DNA from: Sthenelais limicola
Taxonomy: Eukaryota; Annelida; Polychaeta; Phyllodocida; Sigalionidae
Reading direction: 5' to 3'
Length of the DNA stretch: 64,000 nt
Assembly (NCBI GenBank): GCA_942159475.1
Contig: OW804102.1
Span: forward strand, 29,332,873-29,396,872
Made by a program: the position numbers and the translations under genes. The notes under the pieces are model-generated. The model had not been told where the DNA came from. It did not search any database and saw nothing but the letters and a program-made list of their open reading frames with translations. Below, in pieces: positions 31,307 to 42,774 of the stretch; position 1 is the first letter of the stretch; the number at the start of each line of letters is the position of its first letter.

Positions 31307-32287
31307 AAACCCAGCACACACAGGGCCGATTTAAAAAATGGCCCGCTTTGGGGTGTACCGACCAATAGGGGGCTGAAATCCTAGGAATTGTCTGTAAAGA
31401 CGGGCGTATTTTTTGGCCCACACAGAGCCGATTTGAGTCCGGATTATAGTATTTTGTGTCCCGACCTCTCCCCAAACTGAAATTGACTGTACTCGGCCCA
31501 CACATACCCGATTTGAAGCCCGATTTGGGCTCCCAAAGACTCCCAGGATTTCATTTTGAAATCGGGGATGTTTATATTAGTATACATACTGGGTTTGATT
31601 TTCTGGACATCATACCTTCCTTCATTCCGTTGTTCACTGTGTCAGTACAAATTATGTGATTCCTTTCATTTTTGTTTCATTATGAAGAAAACAAATTCCT
31701 CTTCCAATCTCCATTATTTCAAATCTGATTGTATTTCAAAATCCATCTTTGCGACTTATGACTCATCTTCCTGTGACACATCACATTTGCCAACACCAAA
31801 GAATGTTTAAATTTTGTTTAAAAGGTCGGCATGTGCAGAGGGAGAAGTGAGCCGAATAAAAGTGAAAAAATTGTTTTGATACTCCAGAAATTAGTGAAGT
31901 TATAGTCTTTCAAAGTTACCTGCCTATTTACTACTAACATTTTTGGACAAATCGGGGGGTTTCCCCCGACGATCCATTATATTGGATCGTTGGGAGAGCA
32001 CTCCCGATTAGTCAGGAATCAAGTTCATCAAGTTTCATCAAGTCGGCAATTCTGTAAAATGAAATCCTATGTCCTGAAATCGGGTCTGGAATCCTGAAAT
32101 CGGGTCTGGAATCGGCCATGTGTGGGTGGAAATTTGCCAAATCGGGCCATAAAAAGTAAACTGATTATCCCCCGACTACTCCTAGATTCGCCCGACTAAT
32201 CAACTCATCCCCAATTTTAAAATGAATTCCTGGGATTGATCGGGAGCCCAAATCGGGCTTCAAATCGGCCCTGTGTGTGCGGGGTTT
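31307..32287. mobile_element. ~980-bp foldback element, CCCGATTT-rich
   Basis: AAACCCAGCACACACAGGGC plus CGATTT at the left pairs with AAATCGGCCCTGTGTGTGCG plus GGGTTT at the right. Further inward, CCGATTTGAAGCCCGATTTG with GGCTCCCA pairs with TGGGAGCCC... of the right arm (32160-32287). ATCGGG/CCCGAT recurs many times across both arms. GAAATCGGGTCTGGAATC is tandemly doubled at 32077-32114. A family A fragment lies inside (31670-31785). No transposase frame. Confidence 0.75.
31670..31785 (-). mobile_element. Family A fragment nested in the foldback element
   Basis: CAAAATCCATCTTTGCGACT, TATGACTCATCTTCCTG and TGACACATCACA reproduce the left terminus of family A in reverse. AATTCCTCTTCCAATCTCC matches the corresponding part of the copy at 44.7 kb. 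The other end is not found, so it is truncated. Confidence 0.65.
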
Positions 32288-32955
32288 AATGCTTATCTTC
32301 CCTATAAAGCGAATCTTTCTACAAAATGGGGTATTAAAATCGGTATCTGGACAAAATAATTAAATATAGATCCAAGTTGTATATGTCCATTTGTGACAGT
32401 GGAAAACACATACAAAGCCTATACAAAAGTTCTTGATTTCATCCAATTCTCCCAGATGGTGGAATTGACCACATATTCACCCGACAGACATAAGAAAACC
32501 CGACAGACATAAGAAAACCTTAAACCACATGAAACGATATTGCCATATGAAAGAAGACTACGTTCTCTTTTTTCCTAAGCTTTGTGTGTGCATGCAGCAA
32601 AAGATGAAAGAGTCGGATTGCTTGTAAGGCTTTGTGGAATGAGAATTCCAGGTCCAAATCTGAAAATCTGGGGTTATCACATTATGAAGAACAGATATTT
32701 GATGTCCTTTGTCAACATCTCCACTATTCTTATAGGCTCATGCATAGGCCTACAGATGGCCACTGAAGGATCTCTAGCTTGATGACTCAATACGACATGC
32801 TAATGTCTGGTTTTTCTCCCCCGTCTGATTTGATCATTCAAGAGAAAGATATGGCCAGACAATTGTAATCATCCTGACTTGGCAGGAAGCACTCGGCTGA
32901 CATCTAATTGCTGCAGTGTCAACTAATCAAGCTTGAGGGAGTTGTTGATGGCAGG
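32288..32955. other. Unassigned sequence
   Basis: A small doubled ACCCGACAGACATAAGAAAA (32478, 32498) is the only structure seen. There is no gene. Confidence 0.45.
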
Positions 32956-35217
32956 TAGTGAGGCTGTACAGAGGCATTGTCTCACATGAACCTTCTCCCT
33001 TGTACAACTTCATGTAGTGAGGTGGTACTGAGGTATTGTCTCACAATGAACCTTCTCCCTTGTACAACTTCATGTAGTGAGGTGGTACTGAGGCATTGTC
33101 TCTCAATGAACCTTCTCCCTTGTACAACTTCATGTAGTGAGGTGGTACTGAGGCATTGTCTCACATGAACCTTCTCCCTTGTACAACTTCATGTAGTGAG
33201 GTGGTACAGAGGCATTGTCTCACATGAACCTTCTCCCTTGTACAACTTCATGTAGTGAGGTGGTACTGAGGTATTGTCTCACATGAACCTTCTCCCTTGT
33301 ACAACTTCATGTAGTGAGGTGGTACTGAGGTATTGTCTCACATGAACCTTCTCCCTTGTACAACTTCATGTAGTGAGGTGGTACAGAGGCATTGTCTCAC
33401 ATGAACCTTCTCCCTTGTACAACTTCATGTAGTGAGGTGGTACTGAGGTATTGTCTCACATGAACCTTCTCCCTTGTACAACTTCATGTAGTGAGGTGGT
33501 ACTGAGGCATTGTCTCACATGAACCTTCTCCCTTGTATAACTTCATGTAGTGAGGAGGTACTGAGGCATTGTCTCACATGAACCTTCTCTCTTGTACAAC
33601 TTCATGTAGTGAGGTGGTACTGAGGCATTGTCTCACAATGAACCTTCTCCCTTGTACAACTTCATGCAGTGAGGTGGTACTGAGGCATTGCCTGACAATG
33701 AACCTTCTCCCTTGTATAACTTCATGTAGTGAGGTGGTACTGAGGCATTGTCTCACAATGAACCTTCTCCCTTGTACAACTTCATGCAGTGAGGTGGTAC
33801 TGAGGCATTGCCTGACAATGAACCTTCTCCCTTGTATAACTTCATGTAGTGAGGTGGTACTGAGGTATTGTTTCACAATGAACCTTCTCCCTTGTACAAC
33901 TTCATGTAGTGAGGTGGTACTGAGGTATTGTTTCACAATGAACCTTCTCCCTTGTACAACTTCATGTAGTGAGGTGGTACTGAGGTATTGTTTCACAATG
34001 AACCTTCTCCCTTGTACAACTTCATGTAGTGAAGAGGTACTGAGGTATTGTTTCACAATGAACCTTCCCCCCTTGTACAACTTCATGTAGTGAGGAGGTA
34101 CTGAGGCATTGCCTGACAATAAACCTTCTCCCTTGTACAACATCATGTAGTGAGGAGGTACTGAGGTATTGTTTCACAATGAACCTTCTCCCTTGTACAA
34201 CTTCATGTAGTGAGGAGGTACTGAGGTATTGTTTCACAATGAACCTTCTCCCTTGTACAACTTCATGTAGTGAGGAGGTACTGAGGCATTGTCTCACAAT
34301 GAACCTTCTCCCTTGTACAACTTCATGTAGTGAGGTGGTACTGAGGTATTGTCTCACAATGAACCTTCTCCCTTGTACAACTTCATGTAGTGAGGAGGTA
34401 CTGAGGTATTGTTTCACAATGAACCTTCTCCCTTGTACAACTTCATGTAGTGAGGTGGTACTGAGGGATTGTTTCACAATGAACCTTCTCCCTTGTACAA
34501 CTTCATGTAGTGAGGTGGTACTGAGGTATTGTCTGACAATGAACCTTCTCCCTTGTACAACTTCATGTAGTGAGGTGGTACTGAGGTATTGTCTCACAAT
34601 GAACCTTCTCCCTTGTACAACTTCATGTAGTGAGGAGGTACTGAGGTATTGTTTCACAATGAACCTTCTCCCTTGTACAACTTCATGTAGTGAGGTGGTA
34701 CTGAGGTATTGTCTGACAATGAACCTTCTCCCTTGTACAACTTCATGTAGTGAGGTGGCACTGAGGCATTATCTGACTGACAATGAACCTTCTCCCTTGT
34801 ACAACTTCATGTAGTGAGGTGGTACTGAGGCATTGCCTGACAATGAACCTTCTCCCTTGTACAACTTCATGTAGTGAGGTGGTACTGAGGCATTGTCTGA
34901 CAATGAACCTTCTCCCTTGTACAACTTCATGCAGTGAGGCGGTACTGAGGTAGTGTCTGACTGACAATGAACCTTCTCCCTTGTACAACTTCATGTAGTG
35001 AGGAGGTACTGAGGCATTGTCTCACAATGAACCTTCTCCCTTGTACAACTTCATGTAGTGAGGTGGCACTGAGGCATTATCTGACTGACAATGAACCTTC
35101 TCCCTTGTACAACTTCATGTAGTGAGGAGGTACTGAGGCATTGTTTCACAATGAACCTTCTCTCTTGTACAACTTCATGTAGTGAGGAGGTACTGAGGTA
35201 GTGTCTCACAATGAACC
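32956..35217 (+). repeat. 60-bp minisatellite, ~37 copies
   Basis: The unit is AATGAACCTTCTCCCTTGTA, CAACTTCATGTAGTGAGGTG, GTACTGAGGCATTGTCTCAC. Early units are mostly 59 bp (CATGAACC instead of CAATGAACC). Later ones are 60 bp, and some are 64 bp by a CTGACTGACAATG variant (34775, 34958, 35083). Since 60 is a multiple of three, both strands stay open for long stretches (33569-34090 plus, 34022-34657 minus and others). These give 20-residue repeats such as MNLLPCTTSCSEVVLRHCLT. This is array geometry, not evidence of a protein. A 120-bp dimer is repeated exactly at 33632-33871. Confidence 0.95.
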
Positions 35218-35220
35218 TTG

Positions 35221-37118
35221 GTAATGCAAATACTAGAGTTCCCCTTTGATAGGAAGAGTTGAACCTGCTGTTGTGTAAGTAAGTATCACACAGGCTCATA
35301 CCCATTAACTGTAACATTTAAGTAACCTATAAGTGGATTCCTTTTTCGATTATTGTTTATTTTGTGGGCCATATCATGGAGTAAATATGAAATCTCAACT
35401 CAGAGAGGACATCAACACTGCATAGCCCTATGAACAGTCTGACATTTTAACATACTCACTACCACTAATTCATCAAGGCCTATGGGGAAAAACAGTTAAT
35501 TTTGCACACTTGTATGGTTCTATCCTATCCCCCATGGGTAATTAAAGGGAATTGATTAGCCTTGCAGTACCTTCTAATGGTAAATATCCATTATTGTATC
35601 TTTGTCCTCCGGGAATATATGAAGTAATTAGGGATGAATCAGAGCAAAAATATTACCTAGGTGTCATAATAACATGGATACTTTGTACAGTGTGATGGTG
35701 TTACATGTTTATCATCCTGCTATGTCCCGTTAAGGTGATTCCTAAGTAAGGGTTTCTCTTTACTCTCTGGTGTACTTGGATTACTTACCTAAGCCAAAAG
35801 CATTTCCATGCCTTCATACATTGAATTAAGCTTAGCTAACGAACCTTTTCTAAGAAATAGGCATCAGTGTTTCCAATTAGCCTTCTTCTAGAATATCGCA
35901 CTCAGGTTTTTCTTTAAAAAACTGTTTATTTGCCTACAATTTCACAAATGTGATACATCTCATGTGAGAATGGAAAAAACTATAGTGCCATATGACGATA
36001 ATTAAGAAAAACTAAAGGTTACAAAATTAAACAATATATATATACCTATATATGTTACCATAACCATTATGATAACCTCCTGCTCTGATATAAGTTATGT
36101 TATTTACATTTACGTAACAGGGATCAATTTTACACGTTAAAACTTGTTGCCGATCACCAATAACAGATAACGTTGGTAACCACCCAAATAAAAAAACACA
36201 TACTACAATCCAACTTCCCTTATCTGTACTGGTTCTGGGTCAATCACTCTACTTCGGATAATTAATATTAATATTAATCTAAATGTAACTTTATATCAGT
36301 GATAGCAGGATTAATTGAGAATAGCTTCTTGACAATGATGTAAAATTATTTTTTGAATAAACATATTTTATGAACTAAAAAACAAACTTTGCAACCCAAA
36401 TCATGTATTTTCCAAGCGTGTGAAACCAACAGGGTAGTTAACTAATTAAATATATACCTTTACTTTTTGGGGTAGTAGACATGTAGGCCCTTTGACACAA
36501 GTAGGGCACTGGGCATGCAATAATTATGGTGGTCGCGGGTTAGGTTTCTTCCAGAGGCAGCCTGCCTATTCTAGTAACCAGGGTCACTACACTACAACTT
36601 GCTTCCAATGGCTAGAATAAAATATTTCAGTACATTCTTGGGATTATACATATCTATAAATAGTCCTGTAGAGTTAGCTTCGTATATTTAATAGCCTGAG
36701 GGAGAGAAGCAACGTAAAGCTGTAAATAAAGAGAAAATATAAACAAAGTTTGGGTTATTTATTTCAAATGATGCATACAGCTTCCCGCTCACATAAACAC
36801 TAATTTAAGTGGACATGCCAACATCGTATGTTGTTTTGTCGTCTCATTCCTTACATCAAATCTCAGTCCAGCAAAAAAAAAGACCGCTGCATTGATTCTC
36901 AATTCATTACCTTTCAGGTCTGTCAATTTTCAATCCACATTTAATTGCTTTAAAGGGCAGGTTTATTTGTTCTCTAATATTGAGAGCAACTGTTGTGGGG
37001 CAGACCGTGTCACCAGATGAGCGAGTCAATGGGGGCGTCAATGAGCTGTTATTACCGGGATGGTATGGAGTTTGGCCGGCATGGAGCCGGGGGCGGGGGG
37101 CGGTGGACTAGGGGGCCC
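35221..37118. other. Long unassigned stretch
   Basis: AT-rich to ~36.9 kb, then GC-richer at 36990-37118 (GGCCGGCATGG, GGGGGCGGGGGGCGG). I see no repeat partner and no significant frame. The absence of mobile elements over ~1.9 kb is unusual for this window. Confidence 0.4.
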
Positions 37119-37375
37119 TTAAGGACTGTTCATTTTTAACTACGGAGGGGGGGGGGGGTATTTTCAGTTGGACCACCTTTTATTTGCACAGACTCAGAAC
37201 TAAAATGATGTAGGGGGTCATGACATTTTGCACAAACGTTCAGGGGGGAGGGGAGGGGACAAGAAATTTTGCACAAGACATTAAGGGGGGGGGGTCATAC
37301 AATTCTGCCCAAGAATTTTCCCCAAATTCTCCCCTACCCCCCCCCTCCCGTGGTTAATTATGAACAGCCCCTTAG
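37119..37375. mobile_element. Foldback element with poly-G/poly-C arms
   Basis: TTAAGGACTGTTCATTTTTA with ACTACGGAGGGGGGG at the left pairs with CCCCTCCCGTGGTTAATTAT followed by GAACAGCCCCTTA at the right. Inside, GGGGG(G)TCAT and TTTTGCACAA blocks repeat directly. The ~255-bp element contains four runs of 8-12 G or C. TTA at both edges may be a target duplication. Ends of this type are, from recollection, common in marine invertebrates. Confidence 0.75.
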
Positions 37376-38049
37376 TTACTCAGGATGACGTAGGTTCAAT
37401 AGGTTATTGATCTAACAGCCTCAAACTAAAAAAATGCAAAGGATTCGTGAGTAGCCTGAATGGATCATCTTGATCCTCACCCAAGGACTATTACTACTAT
37501 GAACTATAGGTAATCCATGTTGTTTTGTTGAGCAACAACAGAACACAGGGAAATACATTTTGAAGCAGGAGTTGGGGTATAGATATCAATCACATTTTAT
37601 TTATTATTACTGCGTCATTTTAAAAATAAAAGTGTGTAGTAATGGGTGATTTTGTTAAAAGACAATGATTGATTTCGAGAAAAAACAAAGACTTTAGGGT
37701 TGATTATATACAGATTTAAGATTAATTCTGAGAATTTGATTTAAATAGATCAAATAGAAGTGGGATAGTGAACACTATATGTATGTGTGGTCAGTTGAGA
37801 AGGAAGGTAAGGAATTAGGAAGAGAGACAAAAAGGGGAGAGAAAATGGTTTCATAAATCTACAGTTATTTTCGTTTAAATAGATTATTCAGGCACGGCTA
37901 TTTTCCAGATTGTTATAGCGGGGACACTGTCCTAGAGTTTATTCACAGACCCTAGCACAGCATACCCCCTCCTCTGATATTTAATACGGATCGTCCGCTG
38001 ATATAACCAGGCTGGATACCTTGCCCAATAGCAGCATACCGGGATCGGG
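37376..38049. other. Unassigned sequence
   Basis: No repeat partner or frame of interest found. Confidence 0.4.
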
Positions 38050-38146
38050 CGTTCACTTGTAAAAGAGGTAGAAATAAACTATTTCCGATGGGGTGCTTTT
38101 GGCATCTACACTTCCGGTTCCGTAGCTAAGAAGTAAGCAACATGGC
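38050..38146 (+). promoter_or_regulatory. Promoter-like segment shared with 20.8 kb
   Basis: ATCGGGCGTTCACTTGTAAA, AGAGGTAGAAATAAACTATT, GGCATCTACACTTCCGGTTC and AAGCAACATGGCG match the minus-strand 5' flank of the SAP-like segment at 20.8 kb. ACTTCCGG is an ETS-type core, and CAACATGGCG resembles a YY1-type initiator region. Here the ATG is followed at once by GCG TGA, so no protein starts. It is a repeat-borne segment or a decayed second copy. Confidence 0.45.
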
Positions 38147-39230
38147 GTGAAGTTGCTGGCTACTTTCATTGATTTGATAAATTTCTACAGAGTTTGGAAT
38201 TTACATGCTCTGATTATGCTAGACAAGGTTTAGGTTTTAGTTAGGGAACTATGGTTAATGTACGATTAAACGGTTGACCACCATGAAAGCATTAACAAGA
38301 GGAGGCAAGTGGTGTGTAAACCAGCGGAAGTGCATATATATCGTTGACGCAAGCGTGGGGCGGGCTATTTCTGTCTCCTTTCATCCCCTAGGGAGAGTTC
38401 ACACCCAATCTCAGAAGCAACGTGGCAAATGATGTGGTAGGAAACTGGAAGCAAACATGTCCTTTACCCTCTTCCCAACCTTTTTATAATCAAATTATGT
38501 TTGCAATAAAATAAAAAAAAGTTCGGATTTTATGATGCCAACAATGTGCACGTTCTCATCTACCACATTTGCTATGATATTTGCTTCAGTTTGCAACATA
38601 GGAAAATATTTTACTTTTTTTCATCAAATTTTATTGACTGACTTTGTCATTCATTACTGGAAATTACTGTTAGTGGCAATCACAATGGTGAAAAAAGGAA
38701 GTTGATTCTTATGTTTTGTCAATTGCATACATGTATAGATTATGGCACCTTATAACACAAGATATTATCCCATCAGTATTACAGCTGCTATTTGTTTACC
38801 ATTTATACTGGACCGTATAGCAGGAACATGGCGTCTAATTACTAAGTATTCAAACATCTGATTCTAGAATAAACAATTACTCATTTTCTATTTCCTACCT
38901 GAATGTTTAGGTCAAATGCTGATTCCAGGCTAAACAAATCATTCGTTGAACTAAGGGTTAAGCTATAAAGCTGATAGTACAGGACAAAAGAAAGACTTCA
39001 CTCCCTTCCAATTTACATGTAGATTGTATATTCCTAGTACATTAGCCATCCAATGAAACGTATCCACACAAAAGAAACTCAGGGTCCATTACCAATGATC
39101 GATTGATTGTTATCTATATGTTCTTTATGATATGAAATTGTAGCATCTTTCTCTTTCTGGTGCAGCAGAGAATATGAAATATTGATTAACATTTATGGCA
39201 CTAATGATGGCAGCAATTGTGATGCAAATC
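38147..39230. other. Unassigned sequence
   Basis: GC-richer to ~38420, then AT-rich. No gene or repeat partner seen. Confidence 0.4.
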
Positions 39231-39344
39231 TAAAGGACCGAGTCCACTAAGCCGATTCTCATGCGATTCTCACATAATTTAGTGCAAAAGAGTCCTGTGC
39301 GGTGCAACATCGCATGATAATCGGTTGAGTGGACTAGGCCCTTA
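39231..39344. mobile_element. Family E hairpin element, copy 1
   Basis: GTCCACTAAGCCGATTCTCA at the left pairs with ATCGGTTGAGTGGACTAGGC at the right. The centre AGTGCAAAAGAGTCCTGTGC is common to other copies. ~113 bp, palindromic almost throughout, with CCTTA at the right edge. Confidence 0.8.
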
Positions 39345-39428
39345 TGATGGCATGGATTTATTTGGGAGATGATGTACACGTTTTTAGAAGTTGGTACCAT
39401 AATCTAATAAGAGGTTAGTGACCGAAGT

Positions 39429-39854
39429 TTGGTCGGAACTGGACGTTTATTGTATTTTAAATGTTATGGGTGTCCAGTTCAGTCCAAACTGATTTCTCTA
39501 ACCCGTATAGACCTAAGTGGCATAAATGTCGCATGTTTATTTGGGTGTGTAACTCCCCTTTCAGCCCATTACCAACCTTTTTTATTTGCTACCAATGCCA
39601 AGTTCTGGCCGCCGTCAGCCACGACCATTGTTTTCTTGTGCCCAAATCTTTAGATGCGAAGCAGGCCACTCGCTATGCTACACCTCACTGGCTCCTTCTG
39701 TAATTAGTTCACTCTGGTATGCTCTATTCCTAATTGGCCAAATTATTTGTGCTACTACCAACGTTGTGCCACAACCAATTCTTAGTGCCACTACCAACTC
39801 TTAGTGCCACTTCCAATCTTTAGTGTATTGGTGCAAATCAGTTTTAAAGAGTTG
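39429..39854. other. Unassigned sequence between hairpins
   Basis: Three overlapping short plus-strand frames (39429-39804) occur here, none recognised. The block ACCAACTCTTAGTGCCAC(T) is repeated three times with changes at 39758-39823. Confidence 0.4.
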
Positions 39855-39935
39855 AAGGTCCTAGAATTTAGCGCAAAAGAGTCCTCTGTGGCGCAAAAAT
39901 CTTATGAGAATCGGCTCAGTGGAGTAGGGCCTTAA
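39855..39935. mobile_element. Family E element, copy 2, left end lost
   Basis: GCGCAAAAGAGTCCTCTGTG, GCGCAAAAATCTTATGAGAA, TCGGCTCAGTGGAGTAGGGC and CTTA give the centre and right end of the family. The left arm is reduced to AAGGTCCTAGAATTTA. Confidence 0.7.
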
Positions 39936-40199
39936 TAGTGATCAAACTATGTACAAGGGCAATTTTTTGTTATTCAGGTATTAGTTCCAATATGACACTC
40001 TCACCCCAGGGTGTATTTCGTTGTGCCCTAAAGTATTTTACTTTTACATTACTATCAATTACATGTCTAACAAAGTACCGGCAGCTATGGACAGAATCCA
40101 TACATATCTTATCCTAGTTACTTCCTGATGGTAGTGAAAAGGGTGTTCAGCAAATAGACATTAGACATGTAGGCACACAATGCGATCATAGGTCATTCC

Positions 40200-40313
40200 T
40201 TAAGGGCCTTGTCCACTTAGTCGATTCTCATGCGATTGTTCTCCGCAGAGGACGCTTTTACACTGAATTATGTGAGAATCGCATGAGAATTTGCTTAGTG
40301 GACTAGGCCCTTA
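40200..40313. mobile_element. Family E hairpin element, copy 3
   Basis: TTAAGGGCCTTGTCCACTTA at the left and TTAGTGGACTAGGCCCTTA at the right. The inner arms TCGATTCTCATGCGATT and AATCGCATGAGAAT pair. The centre is inverted relative to copy 1 (AGAGGACGCTTTTACACTG). Confidence 0.85.
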
Positions 40314-40865
40314 CATTGCTTGATATGATGGTAACTAAGTAAGAAGCTAAAACAGCATCAAAAGATGGATGATATGACAGTACATACAATAGGATTAGTT
40401 AATGAGGTATTTCAAGGTTCTCGGGCATTATGTGGATTCAGCTGTCCCTAGACACTCAGTCAAACCCACATAATGGCCATACCGAGGAATATCGGATTTA
40501 CTAATTAATGATAACAGAGTCACTAAAGCCAACATATTATGAGAAAATCAACTTCTTTTCTATATTGAAGGCCCCATTAGTAGCCTACTTTGTGCCACGT
40601 AACATTTAGTGAGTTATACTCATTTAGATGAGGGAAAATGAAGTTCTCATTTTAGCACTGTTAGCCTATGTCATAATGTGGCGAAATCTTGAAATGAATA
40701 CGTGATGTAGGCACAGAGGCCCATCACTGCCCTCTTGTGTTAAACAGACCTTTTTACCTTAGCTTCATTTATGTGACTAGGCTCACTTTTTAATTGTTAA
40801 AAAATCGCGTATTTGTCCCAAATATTGTACTCTAAGATACAGATAAGAGAATTCTTAATATGCCA

Positions 40866-40980
40866 TTAAGGGCCTGGCCCACTAGGCCGATTCTCATGCA
40901 GTTCGCACAAAATGTAGTGCAACAGAGTCCTCTTCGGCGCAGAATCGCATGCGAATGGGCTTGGTGGACTAGGTTCTTAG
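40866..40980. mobile_element. Family E hairpin element, copy 4
   Basis: TTAAGGGCCTGGCCCACTAG and TTGGTGGACTAGGTTCTTAG form the ends. GCAACAGAGTCCTCTTCGGC forms the centre in the orientation of copy 1. A 62-codon frame across it is incidental. Confidence 0.85.
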
Positions 40981-41319
40981 AATGTAGTTTTGACATAGAG
41001 ATTGTTGTAATCTCTAAGCCTTTCTTATTTTGTTCTCTTCGTTGCTAACTCTACCTACTCTACGGTCAGCACGAAAGATTATGCCGTGAAATTGATGTAA
41101 TGTTATTGACTGAATAAATAAACATTTAAACTAAAACACAACACCTAATGTTTCCAACCCAAAAATTGACTATTAACCTGTTTGGTGACCGTTTAGGTAC
41201 ACCTTATATTCCCACTGAATCTCATCTATGTTTCCTAGTCTTCCAAGCGATTCTCAGAAAGAGAAGCAGGTTTCTAGAAATTAGCATACACCCAGTAATG
41301 GCCCAAATATACTACTATT

Positions 41320-41381
41320 AACAAAATAGCCCCATTCCTGTCCAAATTGGAGATCATTAATCCGTTTTTGTCTATTTGGCG
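41320..41381 (+). repeat. Module M, copy 1
   Basis: AAATAGCCCCATTCCTGTCC, then AAATTGGAGATCATTAATCC and GTTTTTGTCTATTTGG. It aligns with the four other M copies, which share the order CAGYNGCCCGAAATGGAGGT-like, TTAATCC and TCTNTG. Diverged, and lacking the downstream TTAGGTTGTTATAGC part. See the finding on module M. Confidence 0.5.
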
Positions 41382-41439
41382 GCAATTTCAAACTCTCTAA
41401 CCAGGAAACAGCTTGTTCTGACAAAGAAAATGTCTTCCC

Positions 41440-41460
41440 AGGGCAATTATAGTTCTCTCA
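41440..41460 (+). repeat. Companion module, short copy
   Basis: AGGGCAATTATAGTTCTCTC, a short form of the companion block found more fully at 41637 and 48615. Confidence 0.4.
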
Positions 41461-41473
41461 AAGTTCACCTCGG

Positions 41474-41554
41474 GACTATACACCAAACAGGGCATCAGCA
41501 GTCTCGAAATGGAGGTTATCAATTCGTTTAACCTCTGTCTTAGGTTGTTATAGC
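41474..41554 (+). repeat. Module M, copy 2
   Basis: ACTATACACCAAACAGGGCA, CGAAATGGAGGTTATCAATT and CTGTCTTAGGTTGTTATAGC. The best match in full length is copy 5 (49957-50036). Confidence 0.65.
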
Positions 41555-41636
41555 ATTATGAATTTCCAGGTAGTGATTACAGCTCATTAATCGCTCAATA
41601 TCAGTCATCAGTCCTATGATAATGCATGGCTCTAGT

Positions 41637-41688
41637 GGGCAACTATAGCCCCAAATCGCCCGAAAAATGGACTAAAATTGAATTACCG
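41637..41688 (+). repeat. Companion module, copy near 41.6 kb
   Basis: GGGCAACTATAGCCCCAAAT, CGCCCGAAAAATGGACTAAA and ATTGAATTACC correspond to 48615-48669 (GAGCAATTATAGTCCACAAT, CGTCACAAAGAAGGACTAAA, ATCGGAAGTAATTA). Confidence 0.6.
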
Positions 41689-41999
41689 CTAGGATGGATA
41701 CAAAAAAAAGCTCCAATCTCAAGCTCACCCACATGTATTGAACCTTCTGCCTCAGCCACAAAGGCACTGACTTGAAGCGGACATGTGCTGGAGTGTGATA
41801 GGCCAGATACCTGTGCTCCAATTAACCTTCTTTCCCAAGTCTGGCAGAGCGAGGTGGCGAATCATTAAGTGTCAGATTAGCAGCATTCTGAGTAGCTCCC
41901 CACTCATTGAGCTATTGTGAGCGTATCTCACTACAGATGGGCAATCTGCCTCATTCACACTCCTAGTGCCGAAAGTGCTTATAAGCTTTAAAGATTTAC

Positions 42000-42540
42000 A
42001 ATAAGTTGCTTGTAGGAGGATTACACTTTTGTATAATCAATGAAGTATATTAATAACGTTGTTAAGAACTAAATATGTGAACTTAAGACATCGACTTCAC
42101 AGGCTAACATAATATTTCATCTGGAGGTAAATTCAATTCAAGTCCAAGGTATCTCTCGATGAAAAATGTATCCAGGTATATCTATTGATCTGTCATACAA
42201 GATACAGACTATTGCTCCTGTAAATTAACTCTGAAAATGCATGCCTCGTGACCTTTCCCGTCAGTTCGACGACGTCTTTGAATTGTAGGAGCCTCGACGG
42301 CAGGGATCTGAATAGAGGATTTAAAAAAGTAGAAATAAGTAGGCCTATATATGTCAAGGGGAATTGGGGAAGGGAAGTCGCTCGTTTGAATGGAGCATAT
42401 AGCATTTCAAGGAGCTAGCAACTGCTGAAGATGTTTCACTCTGTTCCTTGGCAATTATCCCTAGCGGAGATAGGTGTTGCAGACTTTAGCAATTGGAATA
42501 TTTATCATACACATACAATCTACATTATATGACACTAATC
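42000..42540. other. Unassigned sequence
   Basis: A minus-strand 70-codon frame (42193-42405) is unrecognised. Nothing else seen. Confidence 0.4.
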
Positions 42541-42757
42541 ACTAGTAAAGTAGCTAAATATACTCTATAGGATGACCTGAGAAATGCATGAAACTATGTA
42601 ATACACTGTCTTGAGATTTGGTACATGTATTCATAAGACGTCCACTGTAAGACACACTAAAACCGAAAGCATTCCTACTAAGAGATCTTGTTATTATACA
42701 ACTCTGAGAAATATCAATTCTGCGACTTGTGACGCATTTTCCTGTAATGCATTACAC
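42541..42757 (+). mobile_element. Family A element, copy 4, left half missing
   Basis: It starts with the internal block ACTAGTAAAGTAGCTAAATA, TACTCTATAGGATGACC, and ends GCGACTTGTGACGCATTTTC with CTGTAATGCATTACAC, the family right terminus. Confidence 0.75.
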
Positions 42758-42774
42758 ATATGAAATAATTATTA

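Noticed and set aside
33569..34814. Plus- and minus-strand repeat proteins of 173-211 residues
   Set aside because: Both strands are open because the minisatellite unit is 60 bp. There is no start context, no flanking coding sequence and no recognised repeat-protein family.
32956..35217. CRISPR-like array
   Set aside because: Units are contiguous near-identical 59-64-mers with no unique spacers, in a eukaryotic context.
37000..37118. CpG-island promoter
   Set aside because: GC-rich, but mainly G-runs. No start codon or splice-donor pairing and no repeat of promoter motifs could be seen.
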